Source: Stenotrophomonas maltophilia (GTDB lineage: Bacteria; Pseudomonadota; Gammaproteobacteria; Xanthomonadales; Xanthomonadaceae). Taken from it: a stretch of DNA of 33,440 nucleotides. This document shows positions 7,928-15,886 of this stretch, piece by piece. The notes under the pieces were generated by a model. That model made no database searches and was not told the DNA's origin. It saw only the letters and a program-made list of their open reading frames with translations. Position 1 is the first letter of the stretch. Every line of letters begins with the position of its first letter. Both the position numbers and the translations under genes were made by a program. The DNA lies in assembly GCF_013464915.1 (NCBI RefSeq), contig NZ_RAVT01000061.1, positions 11-33,450 of the forward strand. Reading direction: 5' to 3'.

Positions 7928-10003
7928 ATGATCCCGCGTCGCCAGGTCAAGAATCCGCACGCTGAAGCCGAACAGTTCCGCCGCCGTGCGGCGCTGGGTT
8001 TCCTGGGCGTGCTGGTCTGCCTGCTGGGCCTGGGCGGCTGGTACTTCAAGCTGCAGGTGCTGGACCACGACGTCTACGCCACGCGTTCGGAAGCCAACCG
8101 CATCAAGCCGCGACCGGTGGTGCCCGGGCGCGGCATGATCTACGACCGCAACGGCCGCCTGCTGGCCGAGAACGTGCCGGCCTTCCGCCTGGACGTGACC
8201 CCGGACAAGGTCAAGGACATGGACGCCACCCTCGAAGGGCTGGCGAAGATCATCAGCATCAGCCCGGAAGAGCTGGAAGCGTTCAACAAGTCGCGCAAGG
8301 CGCGCCGCAAGTTCCTGCCGGTCACGCTGAAGCTGCGCATGAGCGACGAGGAGATGGCGCGTTTCGCCGTCGACCGCTGGCGCTTCCCCGGCGTCGAGCT
8401 GGAGCCTTACCTGACCCGGCGTTATCCGTACGGCGACCTGTTCGCGCACATCATCGGCTACGTCGGCCGTGTCGACGACAAGGATCTGGAGATCCTCGGC
8501 GAAGGCAATGCCGCGCTGACCCACATCGGCAAGTCCGGCCTGGAGCGCTATTACGAGCAGCAGCTGCGCGGCAAGGTCGGCTACGAGCAGGTCGAGACCA
8601 ACGTGCAGGGCCGTGCCATCCGCACCATTGGTCGTGTCGCTGCGCAGTCCGGTGCCGACCTGCGCCTGTCCATCGACGCCGACCTGCAGCGGGCCATGGT
8701 CGCCGCCTTCGGTGACCAGGAAGGCTCGGCGGTGGCGATGGACCCGCGTACCGGCGAAGTGCTGGCCATGGTCAGCCTGCCGTCGTACGACCCGAACCTG
8801 TTCGTCAACGGCATCTCCCATGCCGACTTCAAGGCGCTGAACGAGAACCCGTCGCGGCCGCAGTTCAACCGGCTGGTGCTGGGTGGCGTCGCCCCCGGTT
8901 CCACGCTGAAGCCGCTGATCGGCCTGGCCGGGCTGGATTCGGGCGTGCGCCGCCCGGAAGACAAGGTGCTGTCCACCGGCATGTTCTACCTGCCGGGCAC
9001 TTCGCGCGGCTGGGGTGACGCCCACCGTGGCGGCCACGGCTGGACCGACCTGCGCAAGTCCATCGCCGAATCGGTCAACACCTACTACTACAAGCTGGCG
9101 CTGGACCTGGGCATCGAGCGCTTCGACCATTACATGGAGTACTACGGCTTCGGCCAGCCGACCGGCATCGACCTGACCGGCGAGATCGGCGGCATCCTGC
9201 CGTCGCCGGCCTACAAGCGGAAGAGCCGCAAGGAAGCCTGGTACCCCGGCGACACCGTCAACATCAGCATCGGCCAGGGCGACTGGAAGGTCACCCCGCT
9301 GCAGCTGGCGCGGGGCGTCAGCGGGCTGGCCGACGGCCAGCTGCGCACCCCGCACCTGGTGATCCAGCAGCGCGAGGGCTTCGACAGCGACTGGACGGCG
9401 ACGCCGCCCGGCGAAAGCAAGCCGGTCAGCCCCAATGCCAACAACGTGCAGGCCGTGCGCGAGGGCATGATGGCGACCATGCGGCCCGGTGGCAGTGGCT
9501 GGCGCGTGGCGGTCGGTGCGCCGTACGTGATGGCCGGCAAGACCGGTACCGCGCAGGTCATCAGCCGCAAGGGCACCGCTGCCGTGAACCCGAAGAGCCT
9601 GCCGATGCACCTGCGCCACCGCGCGCTGTTCGTCGGCTTCGCGCCGGTCGAAAACCCGGTGATCGCGATTGCGGTGGCGGTGGAAGGTGGTGGCTACGGT
9701 GGTTCGGCTGCTGCGCCGATCGCACGCAAAGTGTTCGACGCCTACCTGCTGGGCAAGATGCCCGAAGGCATGCAGCCGCTGGACAGCGAGCGTGGCACCA
9801 CCGCCATCGGCGCCACCGCGTTCGACAACGAAGACGCCGGCGCACGCCAGGCCGGTGACCTGGCTGCCGCGCAGCTGGGCGAACACCCGGTGCTGGTCGG
9901 CGTGCCTGCGCCGGAACCTGCACCTGCGCCGCAGCCGGGTACGCCGGCCGCCGCCGCACTGCCGGCCACGCCACGCCCGACGGTTGCGGAGCCCGCACGA
10001 TGA
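7928..10003 (+). CDS. mrdA: Penicillin-binding protein 2 (elongation transpeptidase)
   Basis: PBP2 crosslinks new peptidoglycan during side-wall growth and pairs with RodA. The 691-residue product has a short cytoplasmic N-terminus, one membrane helix at about residues 24-44, the non-catalytic pedestal domain (PGRGMIYDRNGRLLAEN near residue 65) and the transpeptidase domain. Active-site motifs are STLK at 325-328, SVN at 382-384 and KTG at 538-540. It is longer than the E. coli protein (about 630) because of a C-terminal Pro/Ala-rich tail of about 70 residues, which is not repeat-derived as far as I can see. The start lies 3 nt after the mreD stop; the stop overlaps rodA by ATGA. It is a beta-lactam target. 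Confidence 0.97.
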   Translation: MIPRRQVKNPHAEAEQFRRRAALGFLGVLVCLLGLGGWYFKLQVLDHDVYATRSEANRIKPRPVVPGRGMIYDRNGRLLAENVPAFRLDVTPDKVKDMDATLEGLAKIISISPEELEAFNKSRKARRKFLPVTLKLRMSDEEMARFAVDRWRFPGVELEPYLTRRYPYGDLFAHIIGYVGRVDDKDLEILGEGNAALTHIGKSGLERYYEQQLRGKVGYEQVETNVQGRAIRTIGRVAAQSGADLRLSIDADLQRAMVAAFGDQEGSAVAMDPRTGEVLAMVSLPSYDPNLFVNGISHADFKALNENPSRPQFNRLVLGGVAPGSTLKPLIGLAGLDSGVRRPEDKVLSTGMFYLPGTSRGWGDAHRGGHGWTDLRKSIAESVNTYYYKLALDLGIERFDHYMEYYGFGQPTGIDLTGEIGGILPSPAYKRKSRKEAWYPGDTVNISIGQGDWKVTPLQLARGVSGLADGQLRTPHLVIQQREGFDSDWTATPPGESKPVSPNANNVQAVREGMMATMRPGGSGWRVAVGAPYVMAGKTGTAQVISRKGTAAVNPKSLPMHLRHRALFVGFAPVENPVIAIAVAVEGGGYGGSAAAPIARKVFDAYLLGKMPEGMQPLDSERGTTAIGATAFDNEDAGARQAGDLAAAQLGEHPVLVGVPAPEPAPAPQPGTPAAAALPATPRPTVAEPAR

Positions 10004-11112
10004 AAGTATTCCTGCGCTGGGCCGGCGACATGCTGCGCCGCTTCTTCAGCACGCTGGACTGGGTGCTGTGCCTGGCCCTGGGCGCGCTGATGGTGATCGG
10101 CCTGGCCACCTTGAAGAGCGCCGGTGGCGATGGCCTGGTGATGGCGCAGGGCGCGCGCTTCGCAGTGGGCATGGCCGCGCTGTGGGGTATCTCGCGGGTG
10201 CCGATCCTGCGCATCCGCTCGGCCACGCCGATGATCTATGCGATCTCCATGATTCCGCTGCTGGCGGTGTTCGTGCTCGGCACCGGCAAGTACGGCCGGC
10301 AGTGGCTGGACCTGAAATTCTTCTACCTGCAGCCGGCCGAGCTGCTGAAGGTGAGCCTGCCGATGATGGTGGCCTGGTACCTGCACAGGATGCCGCTGCC
10401 GCCGCGCTTCAACACCGTGCTCGTGGCGCTGGTCATCATCGGCGTGCCGACCGGCCTGGTGATGCTGCAGCCGGACTTCGGTACCGGCGTGCTGATCGCC
10501 GCCAGCGGCGTGTTCGTGCTGCTGCTGGCGGGCCTGCCGTGGTGGTGGGTCGGCCTGGGCGTGGGCGGCGTGGCTGCGGTCGCGCCGGTGGCCTGGTTCT
10601 GGCTGCTGCGGCCGTACCAGAAGGACCGCATCATGATGTTCCTGGACCCGGAGATGGATGCGCTGGGGGCCGGCTGGAACATCATCCAGTCGAAGATCGC
10701 GATTGGTTCCGGCGGCTTCGATGGCAAGGGCTGGGGCGAGGGCTCGCAGTCGCACCTGAACTTCATTCCCGAGCAGACCACCGACTTCGCGTTCTCGGTG
10801 CTGAGCGAGGAATTCGGCTGGATGGGCGTGGCCCTGGTGCTGACCCTGTACCTGGTGGTGATCGGGCGCTGCCTGTGGATTGCCAGCCAGTCGCGCGATT
10901 CCTATTCGCGCCTGCTGGCCGGTGCCACCGGCCTGGCCTTCTTCGTCTACGTACTGGTGAACGGCGGGATGATTTCCGGCCTGCTGCCGGTGGTGGGCGT
11001 GCCGATGCCGCTGATCAGCTACGGCGGCACTTCGGCCGTATCGCTGCTGGCCGGCTTCGGACTGGTGATGGCGGTGCGCAGCCACAACCCGGTGCACGGC
11101 GGCTACGGCTAG
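10000..11112 (+). CDS. rodA: Peptidoglycan glycosyltransferase RodA
   Basis: A 370-residue SEDS-family polytopic membrane enzyme that polymerises lipid II during elongation, with PBP2 as partner. It has the usual length, around ten membrane helices, and the conserved late region NGGMISGLLPVVGVPMPL followed by ISYGGTSA. The Asp of QPDFGTG and the WNIIQSKIAIGSGG loop are also SEDS landmarks. The ATG overlaps the mrdA stop by ATGA, so the cognate PBP2-RodA pair is translated together. The next gene is a second rodA-like copy, separated by a SMAG pair. Confidence 0.96.
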   Translation: MKVFLRWAGDMLRRFFSTLDWVLCLALGALMVIGLATLKSAGGDGLVMAQGARFAVGMAALWGISRVPILRIRSATPMIYAISMIPLLAVFVLGTGKYGRQWLDLKFFYLQPAELLKVSLPMMVAWYLHRMPLPPRFNTVLVALVIIGVPTGLVMLQPDFGTGVLIAASGVFVLLLAGLPWWWVGLGVGGVAAVAPVAWFWLLRPYQKDRIMMFLDPEMDALGAGWNIIQSKIAIGSGGFDGKGWGEGSQSHLNFIPEQTTDFAFSVLSEEFGWMGVALVLTLYLVVIGRCLWIASQSRDSYSRLLAGATGLAFFVYVLVNGGMISGLLPVVGVPMPLISYGGTSAVSLLAGFGLVMAVRSHNPVHGGYG

Positions 11113-11139
11113 CCGCCGCGCTTCCTGCTCCTGACTCCT

Positions 11140-11205
11140 GTAGAGCCGAGCCATGCTCGGCTGCTTCTGCTGTATGAAAGGCAGTCGAGCATGGCTCGAC
11201 TCTAC
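11140..11205. repeat. SMAG-type GTAG palindromic repeat pair
   Basis: Inverted half-elements run from GTAG (11140) to CTAC (11205), each with an AGCCATGCT centre. It lies between the two rodA-like genes. Confidence 0.88.
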
Positions 11206-11260
11206 AAATGCGGCGCCGCGCTGACAGCTTCACGCAAGCGCGCGTTGCTACCGTGCCCGC

Positions 11261-12355
11261 GTGGAATGGAAACGACTGCTTGGCGGCTGCCGTGAGGCAG
11301 TGCGCACGATTGATCTGCCGTTGCTCGTCGCGCTGTTGATCCTGATGGGCGCCGGCCTGGCGGTGCTGCATAGCGTGTCCGGCCCGGTGGCCGGGCAGGC
11401 GGCGCGTTTTGCCGGTGGCCTGGCGTCGATGTGGCTCCTGTCGCGCGTTTCGCTGCTCCGACTGCGCGCGTGGACCCCTGCGATCTACGCGCTGTCGATG
11501 CTGCCGCTGATGGCGGTGTACGTGATCGGCACCGGCAAGTATGGGCAGCGCTGGCTCAATCTCGGCGTGTTCTACCTGCAGCCGTCCGAGCTGCTCAAGC
11601 TCAGCCTGCCGCTGATGATGGCCTGGTACCTGCATCGGCAGCCGCTGCCCCCGTCACCGCGCACGGTGCTGATCGCTGCCGTCCTGATCGGCGTACCCGC
11701 CGTGTTGATCCTGATGCAGCCCAACCTCGGCACCGCCACCCTGGTCACCGCCAGCGGCGTGTTCGCGCTGCTGTTGGCCGGGCTGCACTGGGGCTGGGTG
11801 GCGACCGGCGCGACGGGCCTGGCAGTGGCCGCGCCGCTGGCCTGGTTCGGCCTGTTGCGGCAGTACCAGAAGGATCGCGTGCTGACCTTCCTCGACCCGG
11901 CGGCCGATCCACTCGGTACCGGCTGGAACATCCTGCAGTCGCGCATCGCGATCGGATCCGGTGGCTGGGACGGGCGTGGCTGGGGGCAGGGCACGCAGGC
12001 CACGCTGGATTTCCTGCCCGAGTACACCACGGACTTTGCGTTCTCGGTTCTGGCCGAAGAGTTCGGCTGGATCGGCGTGGCCAGCGTGTTCGCGCTGTAC
12101 CTGTTCGTGGTCGGGCGCTGCCTGTGGATCGCGGTGCATGCGCGCGACACGCACGCGCGGTTGCTGGCCGGCAGTCTGGGGCTGGCGTTCTTCGTCTATG
12201 TACTGGTGAATGGCGGGATGATTTCCGGCCTGCTGCCGGTGGTGGGCATTCCGATGCCCTTGATCAGTTATGGCGGCACCTCGGCGGTCTCGCTGCTGGC
12301 CGGCATCGGACTGGTGATGGCGGTACGTGGGCACCGTCCCGTGCACGGGGGATAG
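11261..12355 (+). CDS. Second RodA-like SEDS glycosyltransferase
   Basis: A 364-residue SEDS protein that is clearly a paralogue of the gene just upstream. It shares the same length, helix pattern, the GTGKYG segment, the LQPSELLKLSLPLMMAWYLH region, the WNILQSRIAIGSGG loop and the ISYGGTSAVSLLAG end. One difference is at the first landmark: QPNLGTA replaces the QPDFGTG of the upstream copy. The start is taken as GTG at 11261, with no Shine-Dalgarno visible. No second PBP gene lies beside it, so it either shares PBP2 or partners one encoded elsewhere. All conserved regions look intact, so it does not appear to be a pseudogene. Its stop is 3 nt before a large inverted repeat. Confidence 0.92.
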   Translation: MEWKRLLGGCREAVRTIDLPLLVALLILMGAGLAVLHSVSGPVAGQAARFAGGLASMWLLSRVSLLRLRAWTPAIYALSMLPLMAVYVIGTGKYGQRWLNLGVFYLQPSELLKLSLPLMMAWYLHRQPLPPSPRTVLIAAVLIGVPAVLILMQPNLGTATLVTASGVFALLLAGLHWGWVATGATGLAVAAPLAWFGLLRQYQKDRVLTFLDPAADPLGTGWNILQSRIAIGSGGWDGRGWGQGTQATLDFLPEYTTDFAFSVLAEEFGWIGVASVFALYLFVVGRCLWIAVHARDTHARLLAGSLGLAFFVYVLVNGGMISGLLPVVGIPMPLISYGGTSAVSLLAGIGLVMAVRGHRPVHGG

Positions 12356-12358
12356 GGT

Positions 12359-12912
12359 TTCCAGCCAACGGCGCAGCCCCTCGTGGGTGGGGTTGGTCGC
12401 TGAAAGCCGGAGTGCTGAGGGCTGGCCGGGCGGGTGGGCAGTGCGGGGACGCCGTGAACCCATCCTTGGGGGCTTGGCCGCGGCATCCATGCCGCGGACA
12501 CCCCGCACTACCCACCCACCCGGCCGCTGACAGGTTCCTGGGTCGTCCACCCACGGAGAAGAAAGAGAAGATCAACAGCGGATCGCAGCGCTGCGCTTGC
12601 TCGTGTAGAGCCGAGCCCACGCTCGGCTTCGCGGACCGGGCGGAAATGAGCCGAGCGTGGGCTCGGCTCTACAAATAGCGGCCTGCCAGGCTGCTTTTGC
12701 GTTTGATCTTCTCTTTCTTCTCCGTGGGTAGACGCGCACGGAACCTGTCCATGGCCGGGTAGATGGGCTGCGCAGGGGCGTGAGCCGCATGGATGCGGCG
12801 ACCGAGCTTACATGGACGTACTTGCAGCGTCCCCTGCGCAGCCCATCTACCCGGCCCCACCCATGAACTGCTTTGCGCGGCCACCCACGAGGGGCTGCGC
12901 CGTTGGCTGGAA
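12359..12912. repeat. Large nested inverted repeat built from two hairpin modules around a SMAG
   Basis: Two inverted copies of a ~240-bp module (12359-12603 and 12673-12912) face each other across a SMAG pair. The outer 32 bp are identical (12359-12390 and 12881-12912), as are the inner 27 bp (12549-12575 and 12703-12729). Each module holds its own internal hairpin: 12424-12448 with 12501-12525 (23 of 25 paired) in the left copy, and 12753-12778 with 12831-12856 (26 of 26) in the right. Each internal hairpin has a smaller hairpin at its centre (12478-12497; 12784-12799). No transposase or plausible gene is inside. I do not recognise this module. Confidence 0.88.
12604..12672. repeat. SMAG-type repeat pair at the centre of the large inverted repeat
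   Basis: GTAG at 12604 and CTAC at 12669-12672 bound two half-elements with AGCCGAGCCCACGCTCGGCT-type palindromes. It forms the axis of the surrounding 554-bp inverted repeat. Confidence 0.88.
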
Positions 12913-13028
12913 CCTTCCTGACTCTGCGCAACGCCTGTTGTGGAAGCGTTCTCACAACAACGCGCGGGAGCACTGCAACTGACCAAAGTCCATAAAAATT
13001 GTTAAAGAGCTCACACTTTTACGCCGCG

Positions 13029-13042
13029 TTGATCCTGATCAA
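13029..13042 (+). promoter_or_regulatory. FNR/Anr-type operator
   Basis: TTGATCCTGATCAA is a perfect match to the FNR consensus TTGAT-N4-ATCAA. A -10-like hexamer CACAAT (13065-13070) predicts a start near 13077, which places the box centre at about -41.5, the spacing of class II FNR-activated promoters. The binding protein would be an oxygen-responsive CRP/FNR regulator encoded elsewhere. Confidence 0.6.
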
Positions 13043-13319
13043 TGGACTTGTCGTAATCGGCCTGCACAATGGCGGCCCGTTCGGCACGGCGCGCCGTCAA
13101 TCGTTGCAGCGCGAGGGGGCGTCGGGCGGGAGCAGTACTGATCCAACGGATACAAGGAGCGCGGGGCACTGCCACTGGGGAGCGGCAGCCGCGCAGGTAT
13201 CGACCGGATCCGGTCGCCGGTTGCGTCTGCGGGGATGGGGACGCAACCGGCCACCTCTATCTGAATGGGGAAACACGATCACGACGTCTTCACATTTCCC
13301 GCTGAACGCGGGCAAATCG

Positions 13320-13348
13320 TTGTGATTCATGGTGTTAGGGGTTTTAAT
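13320..13348 (+). promoter_or_regulatory. Probable sigma70 promoter of mltB
   Basis: TTGTGA (13320-13325) and TTTAAT (13343-13348) are separated by 17 nt, matching four and five consensus positions. The predicted start near 13355 leaves a 21-nt leader before the ATG at 13376. Confidence 0.55.
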
Positions 13349-13375
13349 TCATCCATGACCTGCTAACCTGCGACG

Positions 13376-14521
13376 ATGATTCGACGCACTCTGGCCTGCA
13401 TGCTCACCCTCGGCCTGGTCGCCTGCGCGACCCAGCCGAAGTCCCCACCGTCTTCGCCCCAGGCCAGCAGTACGCCGCGCCAGCCCGCCACCAAGGCCCA
13501 TGGCCCGGCCGAGGCTGCACCCGAAGCCACCGCCGCCAGCGCGCCGCCGGTTGATCTCACCCCGGTGCCGTTCGAGACCGCGCGGGCCCGCTTCGTTGCC
13601 GATACCGCCAAGCGCTATGGCCTGAAGCCGGAGCAGATCAGCAGCGTGCTGGACCAGGCGCAGGTGCGCCAGCCGATCATCGCCGCGATGTCGCGCCCGG
13701 CCGAGCGGGTCAAGCCGTGGAACGAATACCGGCCGATGTTCATCAGCAAGGCACGCATCGATGGCGGTCGCGCGTTCCTGGCCGAGCACCGCGCCGAACT
13801 GGATCGCGTGCAGCAGCGCACCGGCGTGCCGGCCGAAGTGATCGTGGCCATCATCGGCGTGGAAACCAGCTACGGAAAGAATGCCGGCAGCCATCGCGTG
13901 CTCGATGCGCTGTACACGCTGGCGTTCTACTACCCGCGCAGCGGCGACCCGGCCAAGCTGGAACGCGAAGTGCGGCGCGAACTGTTCTTCCGCGATGAGC
14001 TGGCCAAGCTGTTCGAGCTGGGCCGCGAAGAACAGCTGGACATCACCACGCTCAAGGGCAGTTATGCCGGTGCGATGGGCATGGGCCAGTTCATGCCGTC
14101 CAGTTACCTCGATTACGCGGTGGATGGCAACGGCGATGGTCGTCGCGACCTGTTCAACAGCTACGATGACGTGTTCTCGTCCATCGCCAACTACTTCGTG
14201 AAGAAGGGCGGCTGGGTGCGTGGTGGCCAGGTGGCCGTACCGGCCACGCTGGCGCCGGGCCGCGAAGAGTTCAACCCGACCGAATGGATGCCCACCTGGT
14301 CGCTGGCCGACCTGGCGCAGCGCGGCTACCAGCCCAGCGCAGCAGTGCAGCCGGGCGCCACGGCCACGCCGATCACGCTTGAAGGCAGCACCGGCAAGCA
14401 GTACTGGCTGGGCTTCCAGAACTACTACGCGATCACCCGCTACAACCTCTCGAAGATGTACGCGATGGCCGTGTTCCAGCTGTCCCAGGCCATCGCCGGA
14501 CAGGAGCTGCCCCCGGCATGA
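13376..14521 (+). CDS. mltB: Lytic murein transglycosylase, MltB family
   Basis: The enzyme cleaves peptidoglycan glycan strands to 1,6-anhydro ends from the inner face of the outer membrane. The 381-residue protein begins with a lipoprotein signal (LVAC, lipidated Cys near residue 17), then a Pro/Ala/Ser linker to about residue 60. The catalytic Glu is E163 in GVETSYGKN, and the MltB-specific GMGQFMPSSY segment follows near residue 238, together with a DGNGDGRRDL calcium-loop-like stretch. Length and motif order fit the membrane-bound lytic transglycosylase B family (GH103). The stop overlaps rlpA by ATGA, so the two wall-cleaving enzymes are made together. Confidence 0.94.
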   Translation: MIRRTLACMLTLGLVACATQPKSPPSSPQASSTPRQPATKAHGPAEAAPEATAASAPPVDLTPVPFETARARFVADTAKRYGLKPEQISSVLDQAQVRQPIIAAMSRPAERVKPWNEYRPMFISKARIDGGRAFLAEHRAELDRVQQRTGVPAEVIVAIIGVETSYGKNAGSHRVLDALYTLAFYYPRSGDPAKLEREVRRELFFRDELAKLFELGREEQLDITTLKGSYAGAMGMGQFMPSSYLDYAVDGNGDGRRDLFNSYDDVFSSIANYFVKKGGWVRGGQVAVPATLAPGREEFNPTEWMPTWSLADLAQRGYQPSAAVQPGATATPITLEGSTGKQYWLGFQNYYAITRYNLSKMYAMAVFQLSQAIAGQELPPA

Positions 14522-15786
14522 ACATCAGATGGCTGGTCCCGAGCTTGATCGTCCTCGCGCTGGCGGCCTGCAGCAGCGCGCCGAAGAAGCCGGCCACGGC
14601 CGGCCATGGCGGCAAGTCCAGCGGTACGCTGGTGCAGGGGCGTGGTTCGCGACCGGCGCACTGCCCGGAGGGTTCGCCGTATGCGGCGGCCAAGGAAGAC
14701 CTCAGCACCCGCGGCAATTACACCGCCGGTGGCCTGTACAAGCCCGGGGTGAAGGACAGCACGCCCACCTACATTCCGAACGTGGCCTGCATTCCCGAGC
14801 CGGAAGTGACCGCCGAGGAACGCTCGGCGATCGGCAACAAGACGCCGTACGTGGTGCTGGGCAAGTCGTACAACGTGCTTGACGACACGCGTAACTATGT
14901 CGAGCGTGGCACCGCCTCGTACTACGGCGCCAAGTTCCATGGCCGCCTGACCTCCAACCGCGAGGTCTACGACATGTACCAGTTCACCGCCGCGCACAAG
15001 ACGCTGCCGCTGCCCAGCTTCGCCCGCGTGACCAATCTGGACAACGGCGAGTCTGTGATCGTGCGCGTCAATGATCGTGGCCCGTTCCACGATGGCCGCG
15101 TGGTCGATCTCAGCTACGCCGCCGCCGTGCGCCTGGGCATCACCCAGCGCGGTACCGGCAATGTCGAGGTGCGCGCGCTGCAGCCGGGCGAGAGCAACCT
15201 GATGGCGCAGAAGCCGTCGCGTCGCGAGCGTCGCGCTGCCGAAGCTGCCGCTGCCACCGCCGTGGCCAGTGCGCGCCCGGTGCCGGCTCCGCGTGCTTCC
15301 ACCGACAGCGACATCGATCGCCTGGTCAACCGCCTGCCGACCGATGGCGCCCCGGCGCGCGGCCAGCCGGCCACCACCCAGGGCGTGGCCAGCACCGCGC
15401 CGGACGTGGCGGTCAGCAGCCTGCCGCCGAGTGCGCCCGTGGTGCGCAACCCCGCGCCGGCCCCGGCCGTTGTCGCCAGCACGGCCCCGCGCACGGTTGC
15501 ACCGGCACCGGTGCGTGCCGCCCCGGCGGCGCCCAGCCTGTCGCAGCAGATGGTCGGCGCGGTGATGGTGCAGGTCGCCAGCTTCTCCAACCGCGACAAC
15601 GCCAACCGTGCGATGGGCCAGCTCAGTGCCGCCGGCATCGTCGGCGCGACCATCAGTGACATCGCCGCCGGCGGCCGTACCCTGTTCCGCCTGCGTGTTC
15701 CCGCCAGCGACCATGCCAGTGCTGCGGAACTTGTCGGTCGCATCGCCGGTCTTGGCCTGGGTTCGCCGCAGATCGTCAAGGATTGA
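14518..15786 (+). CDS. rlpA: RlpA, septal ring lytic transglycosylase
   Basis: RlpA cuts stem-less (denuded) glycan strands and acts at the septum and in daughter-cell separation. The 422-residue protein has a lipoprotein signal (LAAC, Cys near residue 19), a double-psi beta-barrel domain at about residues 125-225 (GTASYYGAKFHGRLTSNRE, then VNDRGPFHDGRVVDLS), a long Ala/Pro/Val-rich linker, and a C-terminal SPOR domain at about residues 345-421 that binds denuded glycans. In E. coli rlpA also follows rodA and precedes dacA, the same neighbourhood as here. The start overlaps the mltB stop by ATGA. Confidence 0.95.
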   Translation: MNIRWLVPSLIVLALAACSSAPKKPATAGHGGKSSGTLVQGRGSRPAHCPEGSPYAAAKEDLSTRGNYTAGGLYKPGVKDSTPTYIPNVACIPEPEVTAEERSAIGNKTPYVVLGKSYNVLDDTRNYVERGTASYYGAKFHGRLTSNREVYDMYQFTAAHKTLPLPSFARVTNLDNGESVIVRVNDRGPFHDGRVVDLSYAAAVRLGITQRGTGNVEVRALQPGESNLMAQKPSRRERRAAEAAAATAVASARPVPAPRASTDSDIDRLVNRLPTDGAPARGQPATTQGVASTAPDVAVSSLPPSAPVVRNPAPAPAVVASTAPRTVAPAPVRAAPAAPSLSQQMVGAVMVQVASFSNRDNANRAMGQLSAAGIVGATISDIAAGGRTLFRLRVPASDHASAAELVGRIAGLGLGSPQIVKD

Positions 15787-15827
15787 TCCGCCCGGGCCGG
15801 TGCTGCCGGCCCATGCTCCCCCGGCCT

Positions 15828-15833
15828 TACAAT
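15828..15833 (+). promoter_or_regulatory. Possible -10 element of dacC
   Basis: TACAAT matches five of six -10 positions, 53 nt before the dacC ATG and after the rlpA stop. No good -35 lies at the expected distance. Confidence 0.35.
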
Positions 15834-15886
15834 GGCCGTTACGTTCCACCCTCCATTCCCGGCCGTCCCCTGGAGCCTGCTGTCCA

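Larger units (their letters stand above)
12913..13375 (+). other. Non-coding, structured region upstream of mltB
   Basis: No open frame here has a convincing start, codon pattern or family resemblance. It contains an AT-rich patch (about 12985-13020), an FNR-type box (13029-13042), a 14-bp palindrome GACCGGATCCGGTC (13202-13215), and a strong hairpin with a perfect 12-bp stem (GCCGGTTGCGTC 13216-13227 with 13240-13251). A smaller CCCGC/GCGGG hairpin precedes the mltB promoter. It could encode a small RNA or a long leader; there is no clear terminator to decide. Confidence 0.5.

Noticed and set aside
12359-12912. Insertion sequence or MITE with terminal inverted repeats
   Set aside because: No transposase is inside and no target-site duplication is evident at the ends; the arms are themselves composite modules. 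A non-autonomous element remains possible but is not shown.
12999-13325. Possible small gene of 108 codons upstream of mltB
   Set aside because: Composition and sequence show no protein-like pattern; the region is better explained as non-coding with an FNR box and hairpins.
13077-13375. GGA motifs suggesting an RsmA/CsrA-binding RNA
   Set aside because: About seven GGA triplets are seen, close to what GC-rich sequence of this length gives by chance, and they are not consistently in hairpin loops.
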